Assembly: GCA_900540205.1 (NCBI GenBank)
Contig: UQER01000002.1
Coordinates: 94,367-158,366, forward strand
Reading direction: 5' to 3'
DNA: 64,000 nucleotides
Source: an uncultured Porphyromonadaceae bacterium
Lineage (GTDB): Bacteria > Bacteroidota > Bacteroidia > Bacteroidales > Muribaculaceae
Of this stretch, positions 56,833 through 64,000 are shown one piece after another. The position numbers and the translations under genes were made by a program. Position 1 is the first letter of the stretch. Every line of letters starts with the position of its first letter. The notes under the pieces were generated by a model. The model did not search any database and was not told the DNA's origin. It worked only from the letters and a program-made list of their open reading frames with translations.

Positions 56833-56861
56833 AAAGGCGTAATTAATTACGCCTTTTTTTG
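56833..56861. terminator. Bidirectional terminator overlapping a stop codon
   Basis: AAAGGCGTAATTAATTACGCCTTT (56833-56856), a perfect 24-base palindrome, followed by further T residues. It ends ispF on the plus strand. On the minus strand the same bases encode the last residues and the TAA stop of the acyltransferase (stop at 56843-56845). Confidence 0.85.
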
Positions 56862-57889
56862 AATGATTGCCCCAATAACATAGCCGTGATTTTTATCCAT
56901 CTGCTGTCCGGGTGATTTTGAATATAACAATAAGCTAACCAAGGTATATATATACCTGAAACAAGTGATAATATAGTATAACACCACCATGGTAGTTCTA
57001 TGAAATGATGTAGAATTTGTTGTGTAGCAACGTTACAATACCAAGAAAGTAGAAAAATAATGTAATTGGCACCAATAAGATGATCAAGTATCTTTACATC
57101 ATGTTTTTCCATTAATTTAGCTACAGATATACACATAGTTATTCCAGCAATTGAACATAAAAATATCCATTTACTACCTTCAAAAAGAAAAAACAAACAG
57201 CTCCATAAAATAGTTACAGATAGTAAAAAAATCGGTGATAACCAGGGTATTATTTTATCAATATTTTTAGCAAAACGACAATAAGCTGCACCTAATGTGA
57301 AGTAAAGGCCTAATCGTACAGCTTCATTTATTGAAAAAAAGTAACTGTATTCAATTGGAAGAATCGGAAGAATAGCGAATAACAATATAAGTGTAATATA
57401 TAAAAATATATTGTTAATTTTTGCATTCTCCCCAAGGGTTAGTATTGAATGATTGAATATCAATAACAAGAAGCTTGCCTGAAGAAACCATAAAAATGGA
57501 ATAACGAGTGAATCGCCATATAAAAAAGAACGATAAAACGAATTTAAACTTAAATTAATATTGTCATCAGCAATACCAGACATCATTGCTCTGGGAATAA
57601 AAGTTACAAGGGTTAATACAATAAAAGGTAATAATAATCTTTGTAATTTCAGTTTGAAAAATTGTGGGATTCCGGTGCGATTAGAGGAATATCTCAAACG
57701 AGTTGTAAATATCATGAGGAATCCTGAAACAAACATGAATAATGGCATGCGGAAACTATATAGCATCCGGTAGATAACTAAAGTTTTACCCATCTCTCCG
57801 TCAGGATATTCATGGAATGAATGACCAAAAACAACAAGAATAATACCAATAATTTGTAAGTATGCGATAAATTTTATGAATTGTTTCAT
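56843..57889 (-). CDS. Acyltransferase 3 family membrane protein
   Basis: Integral membrane acyltransferase (OafA/WecH-like) that probably O-acetylates a cell-surface polysaccharide. The start reads YLQIIGIILVVFGHSFHEYP, with the conserved His of the family in the first helix, then MPLFMFVSGFLMIF. About ten membrane segments fill the 348 residues; no SGNH domain is fused. The gene is markedly AT-rich compared with its neighbours, a sign of horizontal transfer. The glycosyltransferase upstream on the same strand suggests a surface-glycan pair. The C-terminus (FKKRR) lies in the shared terminator. Confidence 0.85.
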   Translation of the reverse strand: MKQFIKFIAYLQIIGIILVVFGHSFHEYPDGEMGKTLVIYRMLYSFRMPLFMFVSGFLMIFTTRLRYSSNRTGIPQFFKLKLQRLLLPFIVLTLVTFIPRAMMSGIADDNINLSLNSFYRSFLYGDSLVIPFLWFLQASFLLLIFNHSILTLGENAKINNIFLYITLILLFAILPILPIEYSYFFSINEAVRLGLYFTLGAAYCRFAKNIDKIIPWLSPIFLLSVTILWSCLFFLFEGSKWIFLCSIAGITMCISVAKLMEKHDVKILDHLIGANYIIFLLSWYCNVATQQILHHFIELPWWCYTILSLVSGIYIPWLAYCYIQNHPDSRWIKITAMLLGQSFKKRRN

Positions 57890-57941
57890 TCTATAATAAC
57901 AAGACTTGATTGTATCAGAGGTGGTAAATTTAATTCAGATA

Positions 57942-58943
57942 CTATATAATATTGACAAGGAAGCGGAAGATGGAGAGGTTGTAGGAGAGGAGAGCGCCGA
58001 GGCGGTTTTTTAGCCTGACATGGGGATTGGTCAGGATGGATTTTCGGTGTAATCGTATCACATTGAGGCACCGCTGACGGTAATTTTCCAGTTCAGGCAA
58101 TGCGGATGCTTCTTTTTGATTTTGCCATATGAGCGAAAGCATGTTGCAGTGAGCGCTGAACCGACGGTCGGCAGCAGCTTTCATTAATGCCGGGGTGTGA
58201 GCCTCTTGGCTGAAATGGTTGTAAATTTCGTCGGTAACATCGAGCACATCGAATCTTGAACGTGTGATGGCGTGGATGAAGCTACCGGTGTGCTGCCGGT
58301 AGATGTATGTCAATTTATCAATTTGTGCAATTGTTCCGGCGCGTTCAAACAGCTGATGCGTTATGGCAAGATCTTCATAACGGCGACGGGTGGCAAACCG
58401 CAAACCATCGGAAAAAATCTGTCGGCTGATTAGACTCCCGCATATTGAGAACCGACCTATATGCTGATACAGAAATTCTTCGGTGAGTTTGTCAGCCTGA
58501 AAAATTATTAATGAATTGCGGCAATCGCCGGACTTACTATTCACGTTATAGCAAGGACGTTTCTGTTTCTTTATTTTTCCGAAAACCATGTTGGCTCCGG
58601 AAGTTGCCGCAGCATCAAGCATCTGCCGTGTGGCGTGCGGAAGGAGTATGTCGTCGGCATCCACAAATACAATCCATTGGCCTGAGGCTGCTTCCAGACC
58701 CCGGTTGCGTGCCGCACCGACTCCAATGTTGGGCTGACGTAAAAGAGTGAAACGGCTGTCGGTGTTTGCAAATTCCTGCGCTATAATATCCGAACCGTCG
58801 TCCGAACCGTCATCGACAACAATAATCTCAATATTGCCGAACGACTGATTCCTCAGGGAGTCGAGACACTCCTTGAGAAATTCATGGCAGTTGTAAACCG
58901 GAACAACCACCGACACAGCGCATCCATCATTGAATTCAGTCAT
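57942..58943 (-). CDS. GT2 family glycosyltransferase
   Basis: Inverting GT-A glycosyltransferase that adds a sugar from a nucleotide donor to a surface glycan. The start at 58943 (MTEFNDGCAVSVVVPVYNCH) begins the family's nucleotide-binding strand. NIEIIVVDDGSDDGSDIIAQ, RQPNIGVGAARNRGLEAASG and the DxD motif in WIVFVDADDIL follow. The C-terminal half is less conserved and carries no membrane helix. Length is 333 residues. The acyltransferase lies 52 bases downstream on the same strand. Confidence 0.92.
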   Translation of the reverse strand: MTEFNDGCAVSVVVPVYNCHEFLKECLDSLRNQSFGNIEIIVVDDGSDDGSDIIAQEFANTDSRFTLLRQPNIGVGAARNRGLEAASGQWIVFVDADDILLPHATRQMLDAAATSGANMVFGKIKKQKRPCYNVNSKSGDCRNSLIIFQADKLTEEFLYQHIGRFSICGSLISRQIFSDGLRFATRRRYEDLAITHQLFERAGTIAQIDKLTYIYRQHTGSFIHAITRSRFDVLDVTDEIYNHFSQEAHTPALMKAAADRRFSAHCNMLSLIWQNQKEASALPELENYRQRCLNVIRLHRKSILTNPHVRLKNRLGALLSYNLSIFRFLVNII

Positions 58944-59100
58944 CACAGCATCAGGTAAACTGCAAAACAGGCAAATTAACAAATATGCTTGCAGAAGCGT
59001 TTTTAAGTAGCAGCTTATCTATAAAACGGATGTTATTGGTGAAAATGTATGTTTGAATAGCACATTTTGGCTGTTTTCAGGCCAAGTCTGTTTTTTTGCG

Positions 59101-59108
59101 TACATTTG
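59101..59108 (+). promoter_or_regulatory. -7 box for the PCMD gene
   Basis: TACATTTG, an exact TAnnTTTG match, 93 bases upstream of the start at 59202, in the 258-base divergent gap. Confidence 0.5.
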
Positions 59109-59201
59109 CATTTGACAGACTGACGCGTAATATACAATTCCGCATGTAAATATCAACCTCTTCGGTTATGGATGTATGCGGATAATAAAAAACAGGTTTC
59201 T

Positions 59202-60167
59202 ATGAAAAGATTGATTTTGGCATTGTTATCGGTTTTCACAATGGTACAGATTCCTCTTGGATGTTCTGCGGAAAATTTCGAGCTTTTCAAGTACGGTGAT
59301 TTTGAGAACTGGGTGACACGCAACATCGACGAATCAGCCATTATCGGCGGCAATACCAAGCAGCTTTACGAAATTGCTCCGAACGCCACAATAAACGGCG
59401 ATAAGCCCTACACCAACATGGGCGGTTCGCCCTGGGCCACCTCCAATGTGATGGCAAAGGTGATGGGGATTACCAAAGGGAGCAATGCTGTTTTCCCAGA
59501 CAAACATGGTTCGGGACGTGCGTGCAAGCTGACCACAATGATGGAGCACTGCAAGGCTCTTGGCATAATAAATGTGGATGTTGTTGTGGCAGGATCAATC
59601 TTTCTGGGCAAGTTCATCGAGCCGGTGAAATCCACCAAGGAGCCGTATTCCAAAATGGAGATGGGCATACCTTTCACGCGCCGGCCAAAAGCATTGCAGT
59701 TTGATTATAAACTCGACATGCCCAAGGACAACACACGCACCTATTCATCCGGATTCGGAAAAAAGAAAACTCTCCAAGGCCACGACAACGCCGAGGTCTA
59801 CATTATTCTGCAGCGCAGGTGGGAAGATGAGCATGGCAACCTGTTTGCCAAGCGCGTGGGCACCGGAAGGCGTCATTACGGCAGCGCCACCAACGGCTGG
59901 GTGAGCAAGCACCGCATCCCGGTGTGGTACGGTGATATAACTGACCGTCCGGACTATAAACCTTTCATGGGTCTGATTCCGGAAGACAAGAGTTATTATG
60001 CACGCAACAGCAAGGGGAAGATGGTGCCGGTGAAAGAGGTGGGATGGGACAGCCCCGACGCCACACCAACCCATCTGCTTGTAATGGCATCGTCAGGCAG
60101 CGGCACGGCCTATATCGGAACCATCGGTCTGACAATGTGGGTTGACAATATGGGGCTGGTGTATTGA
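59202..60167 (+). CDS. PCMD domain lipoprotein
   Basis: Putative carbohydrate metabolism domain protein, a Bacteroidetes family of surface or periplasmic lipoproteins with no proven activity. The start at 59202 gives a lipoprotein signal with Cys21 (VQIPLGC). The mature region begins ENFELFKYGDFENWVTR, the typical PCMD opening, followed by ALQFDYKLDMPKDNTRTYSS and a C-terminal sheet region (THLLVMASSGSGTAYIGTIG). Length is 321 residues. It stands alone between the glycosyltransferase and upp genes. Confidence 0.8.
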   Translation: MKRLILALLSVFTMVQIPLGCSAENFELFKYGDFENWVTRNIDESAIIGGNTKQLYEIAPNATINGDKPYTNMGGSPWATSNVMAKVMGITKGSNAVFPDKHGSGRACKLTTMMEHCKALGIINVDVVVAGSIFLGKFIEPVKSTKEPYSKMEMGIPFTRRPKALQFDYKLDMPKDNTRTYSSGFGKKKTLQGHDNAEVYIILQRRWEDEHGNLFAKRVGTGRRHYGSATNGWVSKHRIPVWYGDITDRPDYKPFMGLIPEDKSYYARNSKGKMVPVKEVGWDSPDATPTHLLVMASSGSGTAYIGTIGLTMWVDNMGLVY

Positions 60168-60229
60168 TGAAGGTCACAAGAAAAATATTTTTCAGGCCGG
60201 CGGGTTATAGTTTGAACGGCTAAAATTCG

Positions 60230-60237
60230 TACATTTG
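60230..60237 (+). promoter_or_regulatory. -7 box for upp
   Basis: TACATTTG (TAnnTTTG), 20 bases upstream of the upp start. The leader would be very short. Confidence 0.5.
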
Positions 60238-60257
60238 CCAATAAAATAAATTGCCCC

Positions 60258-60911
60258 ATGAAAATAATAAATTTCGCTGAACATAATTCACTCATCAGTC
60301 AGTATATGACTGAGATGCGCGATGTCAACATACAGAAGGACATGCTCCGTTTCCGTCGTAATCTGGAAAGGGTGGGCGAAATAATGGCCTATGAGATTTC
60401 AAAGACACTGGATTACCGCACCGTTGAGACACTTACTCCGCTCGATGTGGCCAAAACCAGTGTGATTGATTCACAGGTTGTGCTTGCCACAATTTTCCGT
60501 GCCGGTGTGCCTTTCCATCAGGGTTTCCTGAACTATTTCGACAACGCACAGAATGCATTCGTTTCGGCCTACCGGAAATATAAGGAGAAGGAGAATTTCG
60601 ATGTGTGCATCGAATATCTCGCATCGCCGCGTCTCGACGGCAAAACGCTGGTTCTTGCCGACCCGATGCTTGCTACAGGAGCATCTATGGAGCTAAGCTA
60701 CCGCGCTCTTCTCACCAAAGGAAATCCTGCACAGATTCATGTGGCCTCGGTCATCGCTTCCCGTCAGGCGGTGGATTATATTTGTGAGAAATTCCCGGAG
60801 GACCGCACCACTGTCTGGATCGGTGCCATCGACGAGCATATCAATGCCCATTCCTACATTGTGCCCGGACTCGGCGATGCCGGCGATCTGGCTTATGGAG
60901 TGAAAGAATAA
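60258..60911 (+). CDS. upp: Uracil phosphoribosyltransferase
   Basis: Pyrimidine salvage enzyme that makes UMP from uracil and PRPP in the cytoplasm. It shows the dimer/active-site region VVLATIFRAGVPFHQGFLNY, the PRPP-binding loop LVLADPMLATGASMELSY and the uracil-binding end YIVPGLGDAGDLAYG. Length is 217 residues, as expected. Two hairpins follow before the malic enzyme gene. Confidence 0.95.
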   Translation: MKIINFAEHNSLISQYMTEMRDVNIQKDMLRFRRNLERVGEIMAYEISKTLDYRTVETLTPLDVAKTSVIDSQVVLATIFRAGVPFHQGFLNYFDNAQNAFVSAYRKYKEKENFDVCIEYLASPRLDGKTLVLADPMLATGASMELSYRALLTKGNPAQIHVASVIASRQAVDYICEKFPEDRTTVWIGAIDEHINAHSYIVPGLGDAGDLAYGVKE

Positions 60912-60913
60912 TT

Positions 60914-60944
60914 AGCCGCCGCCAGGTGAGCAAATCCGGCGGCT
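60914..60944 (+). terminator. Hairpin after upp
   Basis: AGCCGCCG (60914-60921) pairs with CGGCGGCT (60937-60944) over a 15-base loop, followed by TAATTGTT. Probable terminator of upp. Confidence 0.6.
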
Positions 60945-60953
60945 TAATTGTTA

Positions 60954-61006
60954 AAAAGGAGAAGTTTTCACCTAAATCATCAATGAGGGTGAATATTTCT
61001 CCTTTT
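60954..61006 (+). terminator. Long hairpin in front of the malic enzyme gene
   Basis: AAAAGGAGAA pairs with TTCTCCTTTT, then after a 3-base internal loop TTCACC pairs with GGTGAA. It ends in a short T-run 40 bases before the malic enzyme start, so it may be a second terminator or an attenuator. Confidence 0.5.
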
Positions 61007-61048
61007 CGTTTGTAATATATGTGAAAAGATACTCATACTGTTGTTTAT

Positions 61049-62407
61049 ATGGAAAATATGCTGAAAAAGATGGCGCTTGCCTATCACAAGGAACCGCACC
61101 CCGGTAAAATGGAAACCATACCCACCAAACCTTACTCAACTCCGGCCGACCTGGCTCTGGCTTATTCGCCCGGTGTGGCATATCCCTGTCTGGAGATAAA
61201 GGATAACAGTGAGAATGTGTGGGAATACACCAATAAATCAAATCTCGTTGCCGTGATTTCAAACGGTACCGCTGTGCTCGGTCTCGGAAACATCGGCGCC
61301 CTGGCCTCAAAGCCGGTGATGGAGGGGAAATCACTTCTTTTTAAGATTTTTGCCGGACTTGACAGTTTTGACATCGAGGTTAACGAGACAGACCCCTCGA
61401 AATTTGTGGAGATAGTGAAGGCAATATCCACTACATTCGGCGGCATAAACCTCGAGGATATAAAATCGCCCGAATGCTTTGAGATTGAGCGGCGTCTGAA
61501 GGAGGAATGCGACATTCCCGTGATGCACGACGACCAGCACGGAACGGCCATAATCTCGGCGGCAGCCTTGCTCAATGCCGCTGAAATTGCCGGTAAACCG
61601 CTCGAATCGCTCAAAGTGGTGGTGAACGGCGCCGGTGCGGCAGCCATATCCTGCAGCCGCCTGTACAAGCAGCTTGGTGTACGGGCTGAAAACATTGTGA
61701 TGTGCGATTCAAAGGGCGTGATACGCACTGACCGCCAAGGGCTGTCGGAACAGAAAGCGGAATTCGCCACCTCTCGTCCGCTCAGCTCTCTTGCGGAGGC
61801 ATTGGTAGGTGCCGATCTTTTTCTGGGGCTGTCGGTGAAGGATGTGCTGGCACCTGAAATGATTAAGTCGATGGCGCCTGATCCCATTGTGTTCGCCCTT
61901 GCCAACCCTGACCCTGAGATAGCCTATGAGCTGGCTGTGGAATCCCGTCCCGACATAATTTTCGCCACCGGCCGCAGCGACTATCCCAACCAGATAAACA
62001 ATGTGCTCGGCTTCCCCTACATTTTCCGAGGAGCAATCGATAGCCGTGCCACACTGATTAACGATGAAATGAAACTCGCCGCCGCGCGTGCCATAGCACG
62101 ATTGGCACATGAGCCTGTGCCTGATGAGGTGAAAGAGGCCTATGGCCAACCCGACATGGCTTTCGGAAAGGATTATATACTGCCTAAACCGATGGATCCG
62201 CGTCTGCTCGAGATTGTTGCCCCTGCGGTTGCTAAAGCTGCCGTAGAAAGTTCGGTTGCCCGGCTGACCATCACCGACTGGGACAGCTACCGGCGCAGCC
62301 TGAACAAGATAGCCTCGCAATGCAGCGATGGCGTGTGCTATTCGCAACTGCTCAACTCCCGCCGCACGCTTGAAAAGGTGAGCCGCGAACTTGGATATAA
62401 ACTTTGA
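61049..62407 (+). CDS. NAD(P)-dependent malic enzyme, short form
   Basis: Oxidative decarboxylation of malate to pyruvate in the cytoplasm. The N-terminal malic domain shows PADLALAYSPGVAYPCLEI, the region VISNGTAVLGLGNIGALASK and the metal-binding VMHDDQHGTAIISAAAL. The NAD(P)-binding domain follows with VVVNGAGAAAISCSRLYKQ and ILPKPMDPRLLEIVAPAVAK. At 452 residues it lacks the C-terminal phosphotransacetylase-like domain of the long bacterial form. Confidence 0.95.
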   Translation: MENMLKKMALAYHKEPHPGKMETIPTKPYSTPADLALAYSPGVAYPCLEIKDNSENVWEYTNKSNLVAVISNGTAVLGLGNIGALASKPVMEGKSLLFKIFAGLDSFDIEVNETDPSKFVEIVKAISTTFGGINLEDIKSPECFEIERRLKEECDIPVMHDDQHGTAIISAAALLNAAEIAGKPLESLKVVVNGAGAAAISCSRLYKQLGVRAENIVMCDSKGVIRTDRQGLSEQKAEFATSRPLSSLAEALVGADLFLGLSVKDVLAPEMIKSMAPDPIVFALANPDPEIAYELAVESRPDIIFATGRSDYPNQINNVLGFPYIFRGAIDSRATLINDEMKLAAARAIARLAHEPVPDEVKEAYGQPDMAFGKDYILPKPMDPRLLEIVAPAVAKAAVESSVARLTITDWDSYRRSLNKIASQCSDGVCYSQLLNSRRTLEKVSRELGYKL

Positions 62408-62413
62408 CTATAA

Positions 62414-62445
62414 TTTTGCAGGATTGCGGAATTTGATTAATTTTG
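62414..62445 (+). promoter_or_regulatory. Promoter of the riboswitch leader
   Basis: TTTTG (62414-62418), a spacer of exactly 19 bases, and TAATTTTG (62438-62445) fit the Bacteroidetes -33/-7 pattern. The predicted start falls near 62452, just ahead of the riboswitch. Confidence 0.7.
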
Positions 62446-62455
62446 TCGCAAGATT

Positions 62456-62680
62456 TCAAGGTAGCCTGAGCTATTGATACGGTGTCAGGCGAGGGAATCC
62501 GGTGTGAATCCGGAACAGTACCCGCTGCTGTAAGTTCCCGTGCGATGTTGCATTTTAATGGCAACGTTGCTGTGGATGCCGAGGAAAATGTTTCCCGGTG
62601 TCAGAATGTCCGAAATGTCACTGGCGTATGCCGCCGGGAAGGCCGGACAATCTGGAGCAAGTCAGAAAACCTGCCTTGAC
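62456..62680 (+). promoter_or_regulatory. Cobalamin (adenosylcobalamin-type) riboswitch
   Basis: The conserved core is readable: GGAATCCGGTGTGAATCCGG (62494-62513), then AACAGTACCCGCTGCTGTAA (62514-62533), the B12 box, and the 3' closing part GTCAGAAAACCTGCC (62661-62675), with CAAGG near 62457 able to pair with CCTTG for helix P1. Cobalamin binding should change the leader fold and lower expression of the DUF4465 gene downstream. Confidence 0.9.
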
Positions 62681-62776
62681 GGTCTTTTTCAACAGCATTG
62701 CCCACGGGATTATGGGCTTGGCGTCATGTTTCAGCAATCCGCCATTCATATCGGCTTATAGCCGGTTCCGATAAAG

Positions 62777-62817
62777 TTCCCGTTGTGCCATGTGTCAACG
62801 GGAATATTCATTTTTTT
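62777..62817 (+). terminator. Riboswitch-controlled intrinsic terminator (expression platform)
   Basis: TTCCCGTTG (62777-62785) pairs perfectly with CAACGGGAA (62796-62804), with a T7 run at 62811-62817, 20 bases before the start codon. A segment ACGGGA near 62704 is complementary to part of the stem and could form an antiterminator. The region 62681-62776 holds no gene. Confidence 0.75.
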
Positions 62818-62837
62818 AAGAACCTATTTATAAGCCA

Positions 62838-63845
62838 ATGAAAAAGATTTTTACTCTTGCAATTCTGTTTGCAGGTCTCACAGCCAATGCAGCCGACAGC
62901 AACGTTATCACCCTTGACCTTGCAAAGGCCACCACTCCTCTGACATTCAACGCCGAAACCGGCGCATGGACCGGAACCTACGACGATGATGAGACCGCTA
63001 TCGAAAGTCAGTGCTTCTCGTTCGTAAAGGGTTCAATGGGCGAATACAAGACCTGGTGGGGATTCACAGCCTCCAACTCCGCCGACAACGCGCGTAAGGA
63101 CGACACACTCACATTCCAGTTCAGCAACATGGCCAAAGGCGGCATCGTTCTCAACGAGGACGGCACGGTGAAGACCGATGATTTCGGCGCACCTGTCACA
63201 AGCGCGGAAATGCCCTATCTGGTAGGATACTATGGCTCCTATTTTGCCAAACGACCGGTGGATATGACATTCAACACCGGCAAATCGTATGATGCAGTGG
63301 GCGTGTATGTCAATCTTAACAGCTATCCATACTATTGCATCGAATATGGCGATGCTTTTGCCCGCGCGTTCAACAACGGTGACAAATTCACCCTCACCAT
63401 CCACGGTGTTGCCCCCGATGAAACCGAGAAAGAGGTTACAGTAGAACTGGCATCGTACACCAACGGCAACCTCACTATCAACCGCGGCTGGAGTTATGTC
63501 GACATCACATCGCTCGGCACCATCAACGAACTCTATTTTACCATCAAATCCACCGATTCCGGCGATTATGGCGACAACACTCCCGCTTACTTCTGCATGG
63601 ATAAACTGATGGTGAAGGAAAACACCAATTCAGGCGTGGAAGCCGTCAAGGCCAACGGTGCCGCACTCTCTTACGACCGTGACACCAACACCGTCAGCGT
63701 AGATGGCGCAGACTTCGCCATGGTCTACGACGTAGCCGGCAACGCTCTCACATCGAGCACCGAACCCCAGTTCAGCATCTCCCATCTTCCCGCCGGAGTC
63801 TACGTGGTGAAAGCCGGCAACAGCGTCCTCAAAATCGCCCGATAA
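62838..63845 (+). CDS. DUF4465 protein with T9SS-type tail; BtuH-like cobalamin-binding candidate
   Basis: Probable cell-surface vitamin B12-binding protein. A Sec signal (FTLAILFAGLTANA) with no lipobox is followed by a DUF4465 domain (FVKGSMGEYKTWWGFTASNS, YLVGYYGSYFAKRPVDMTFN, WSYVDITSLGTINELYFTIK, AYFCMDKLMV). The last 65 residues (FAMVYDVAGNALTSS, GVYVVKAGNSVLKIAR) form a T9SS-type sorting domain, so surface delivery through PorU/PorV/PorZ is likely. Known from memory: Bacteroides BtuH proteins are DUF4465 members that bind cobalamin. Seen here: a cobalamin riboswitch and terminator directly upstream, which independently tie the gene to B12. Length is 335 residues. Later transporter genes may lie beyond the window. 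Confidence 0.85.
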   Translation: MKKIFTLAILFAGLTANAADSNVITLDLAKATTPLTFNAETGAWTGTYDDDETAIESQCFSFVKGSMGEYKTWWGFTASNSADNARKDDTLTFQFSNMAKGGIVLNEDGTVKTDDFGAPVTSAEMPYLVGYYGSYFAKRPVDMTFNTGKSYDAVGVYVNLNSYPYYCIEYGDAFARAFNNGDKFTLTIHGVAPDETEKEVTVELASYTNGNLTINRGWSYVDITSLGTINELYFTIKSTDSGDYGDNTPAYFCMDKLMVKENTNSGVEAVKANGAALSYDRDTNTVSVDGADFAMVYDVAGNALTSSTEPQFSISHLPAGVYVVKAGNSVLKIAR

Positions 63846-63909
63846 CCCCCGCTCCCCATCGAAGAGTATTAAGGATGTTCAGACCTCATCCTCCCAATCT
63901 GAAAAACAG

Positions 63910-63950
63910 AGAGACTGTCTAACAACCAAAGTTAGGCAGTCTCTATTTTT
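63910..63950 (+). terminator. Intrinsic terminator after the DUF4465 gene
   Basis: AGAGACTGTCTAAC (63910-63923) pairs with GTTAGGCAGTCTCT (63931-63944), one G-U pair, 7-base loop, followed by a T5 run. It suggests the gene is a one-gene transcript. The last 50 bases of the window show nothing further. Confidence 0.9.
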
Positions 63951-64000
63951 ACACGCAAAATCAGAAGATTTAGGCTGCATTTGCCACACCTGATATAAAC

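Noticed and set aside
62482..62761. Short open frames in front of the DUF4465 gene
   Set aside because: They cover the cobalamin riboswitch and its expression platform, which explain the sequence better.
1..64000. tRNA, rRNA, CRISPR, insertion sequence or prophage content
   Set aside because: None seen by eye: no tRNA-like T-arm with a matching acceptor stem, no regular direct repeats with spacers, and no transposase, integrase or phage structural motif in any credible reading frame.

Overview
The window reads as a chromosomal segment of a gut Bacteroidales bacterium, most likely Muribaculaceae or a close relative. This rests on SusC/SusD and SusE/F-type proteins, many secreted glycoside hydrolases, the type IX secretion (T9SS) attachment proteins PorU, PorV and PorZ with T9SS-type C-terminal tails on other proteins, promoter -7 boxes of the Bacteroidetes form TAnnTTTG, and Bacteroidetes-only families such as DUF4834 and PCMD. 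The genus is an inference. No rRNA, tRNA, CRISPR array, insertion sequence or prophage gene was seen.

Bases 1-20461 are a polysaccharide utilisation locus (PUL), all on the plus strand: SusC (cut by the window edge), SusD, a one-domain SusE/F-like lipoprotein, then GH27-like, GH3, GH43, GH97 and GH31 enzymes, a second SusE/F-like protein carrying a T9SS-type tail, a GH2 enzyme and an SGNH-type acetylesterase. Hairpins at about 7114, 14943 and 16467 divide it into modules. The mix of exo-acting alpha- and beta-glycosidases plus an esterase suggests a branched, acetylated, galactose- and xylose- or arabinose-containing plant glycan, but the endo-acting enzyme and the regulator are not in view, so the substrate stays open.

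Bases 20600-35321 are mainly on the minus strand: nitroreductase, a Bax-inhibitor-1 family membrane protein, then an apparent operon rex > FAH-like protein > PorU-like C25 peptidase > argS, a second and more canonical PorU, and a two-gene MBOAT/SGNH O-acetylation unit in which both genes carry a frameshift. Bases 35600-45300 are on the plus strand: three FKBP-type prolyl isomerases predicted for three different compartments, psd-pssA (phosphatidylethanolamine synthesis), DUF4834, DUF2461, a GH30 enzyme, and a phosphoethanolamine transferase overlapping a GDPD-like gene.

Bases 45500-62400 hold a minus-strand M48 protease, a small membrane protein, a 412-base AT-rich gap with a dense cluster of DnaA-box-like 9-mers (candidate oriC), nadA, leuS, rdgB, porZ, an unknown gene, porV, ispF, then a minus-strand acyltransferase and glycosyltransferase, a PCMD lipoprotein, upp and a malic enzyme. 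The window closes with a promoter, a cobalamin riboswitch and an intrinsic terminator ahead of a DUF4465 protein with a T9SS-type tail, which I read as a B12-regulated, surface-delivered B12-binding protein of BtuH type.

The most interesting items are the candidate replication origin, the tandem divergent PorU pair coupled to Rex and an apparently dead FAH-like enzyme, the double frameshift in the O-acetylation unit, and the riboswitch-controlled protein whose export route (PorU/V/Z) lies in the same window.
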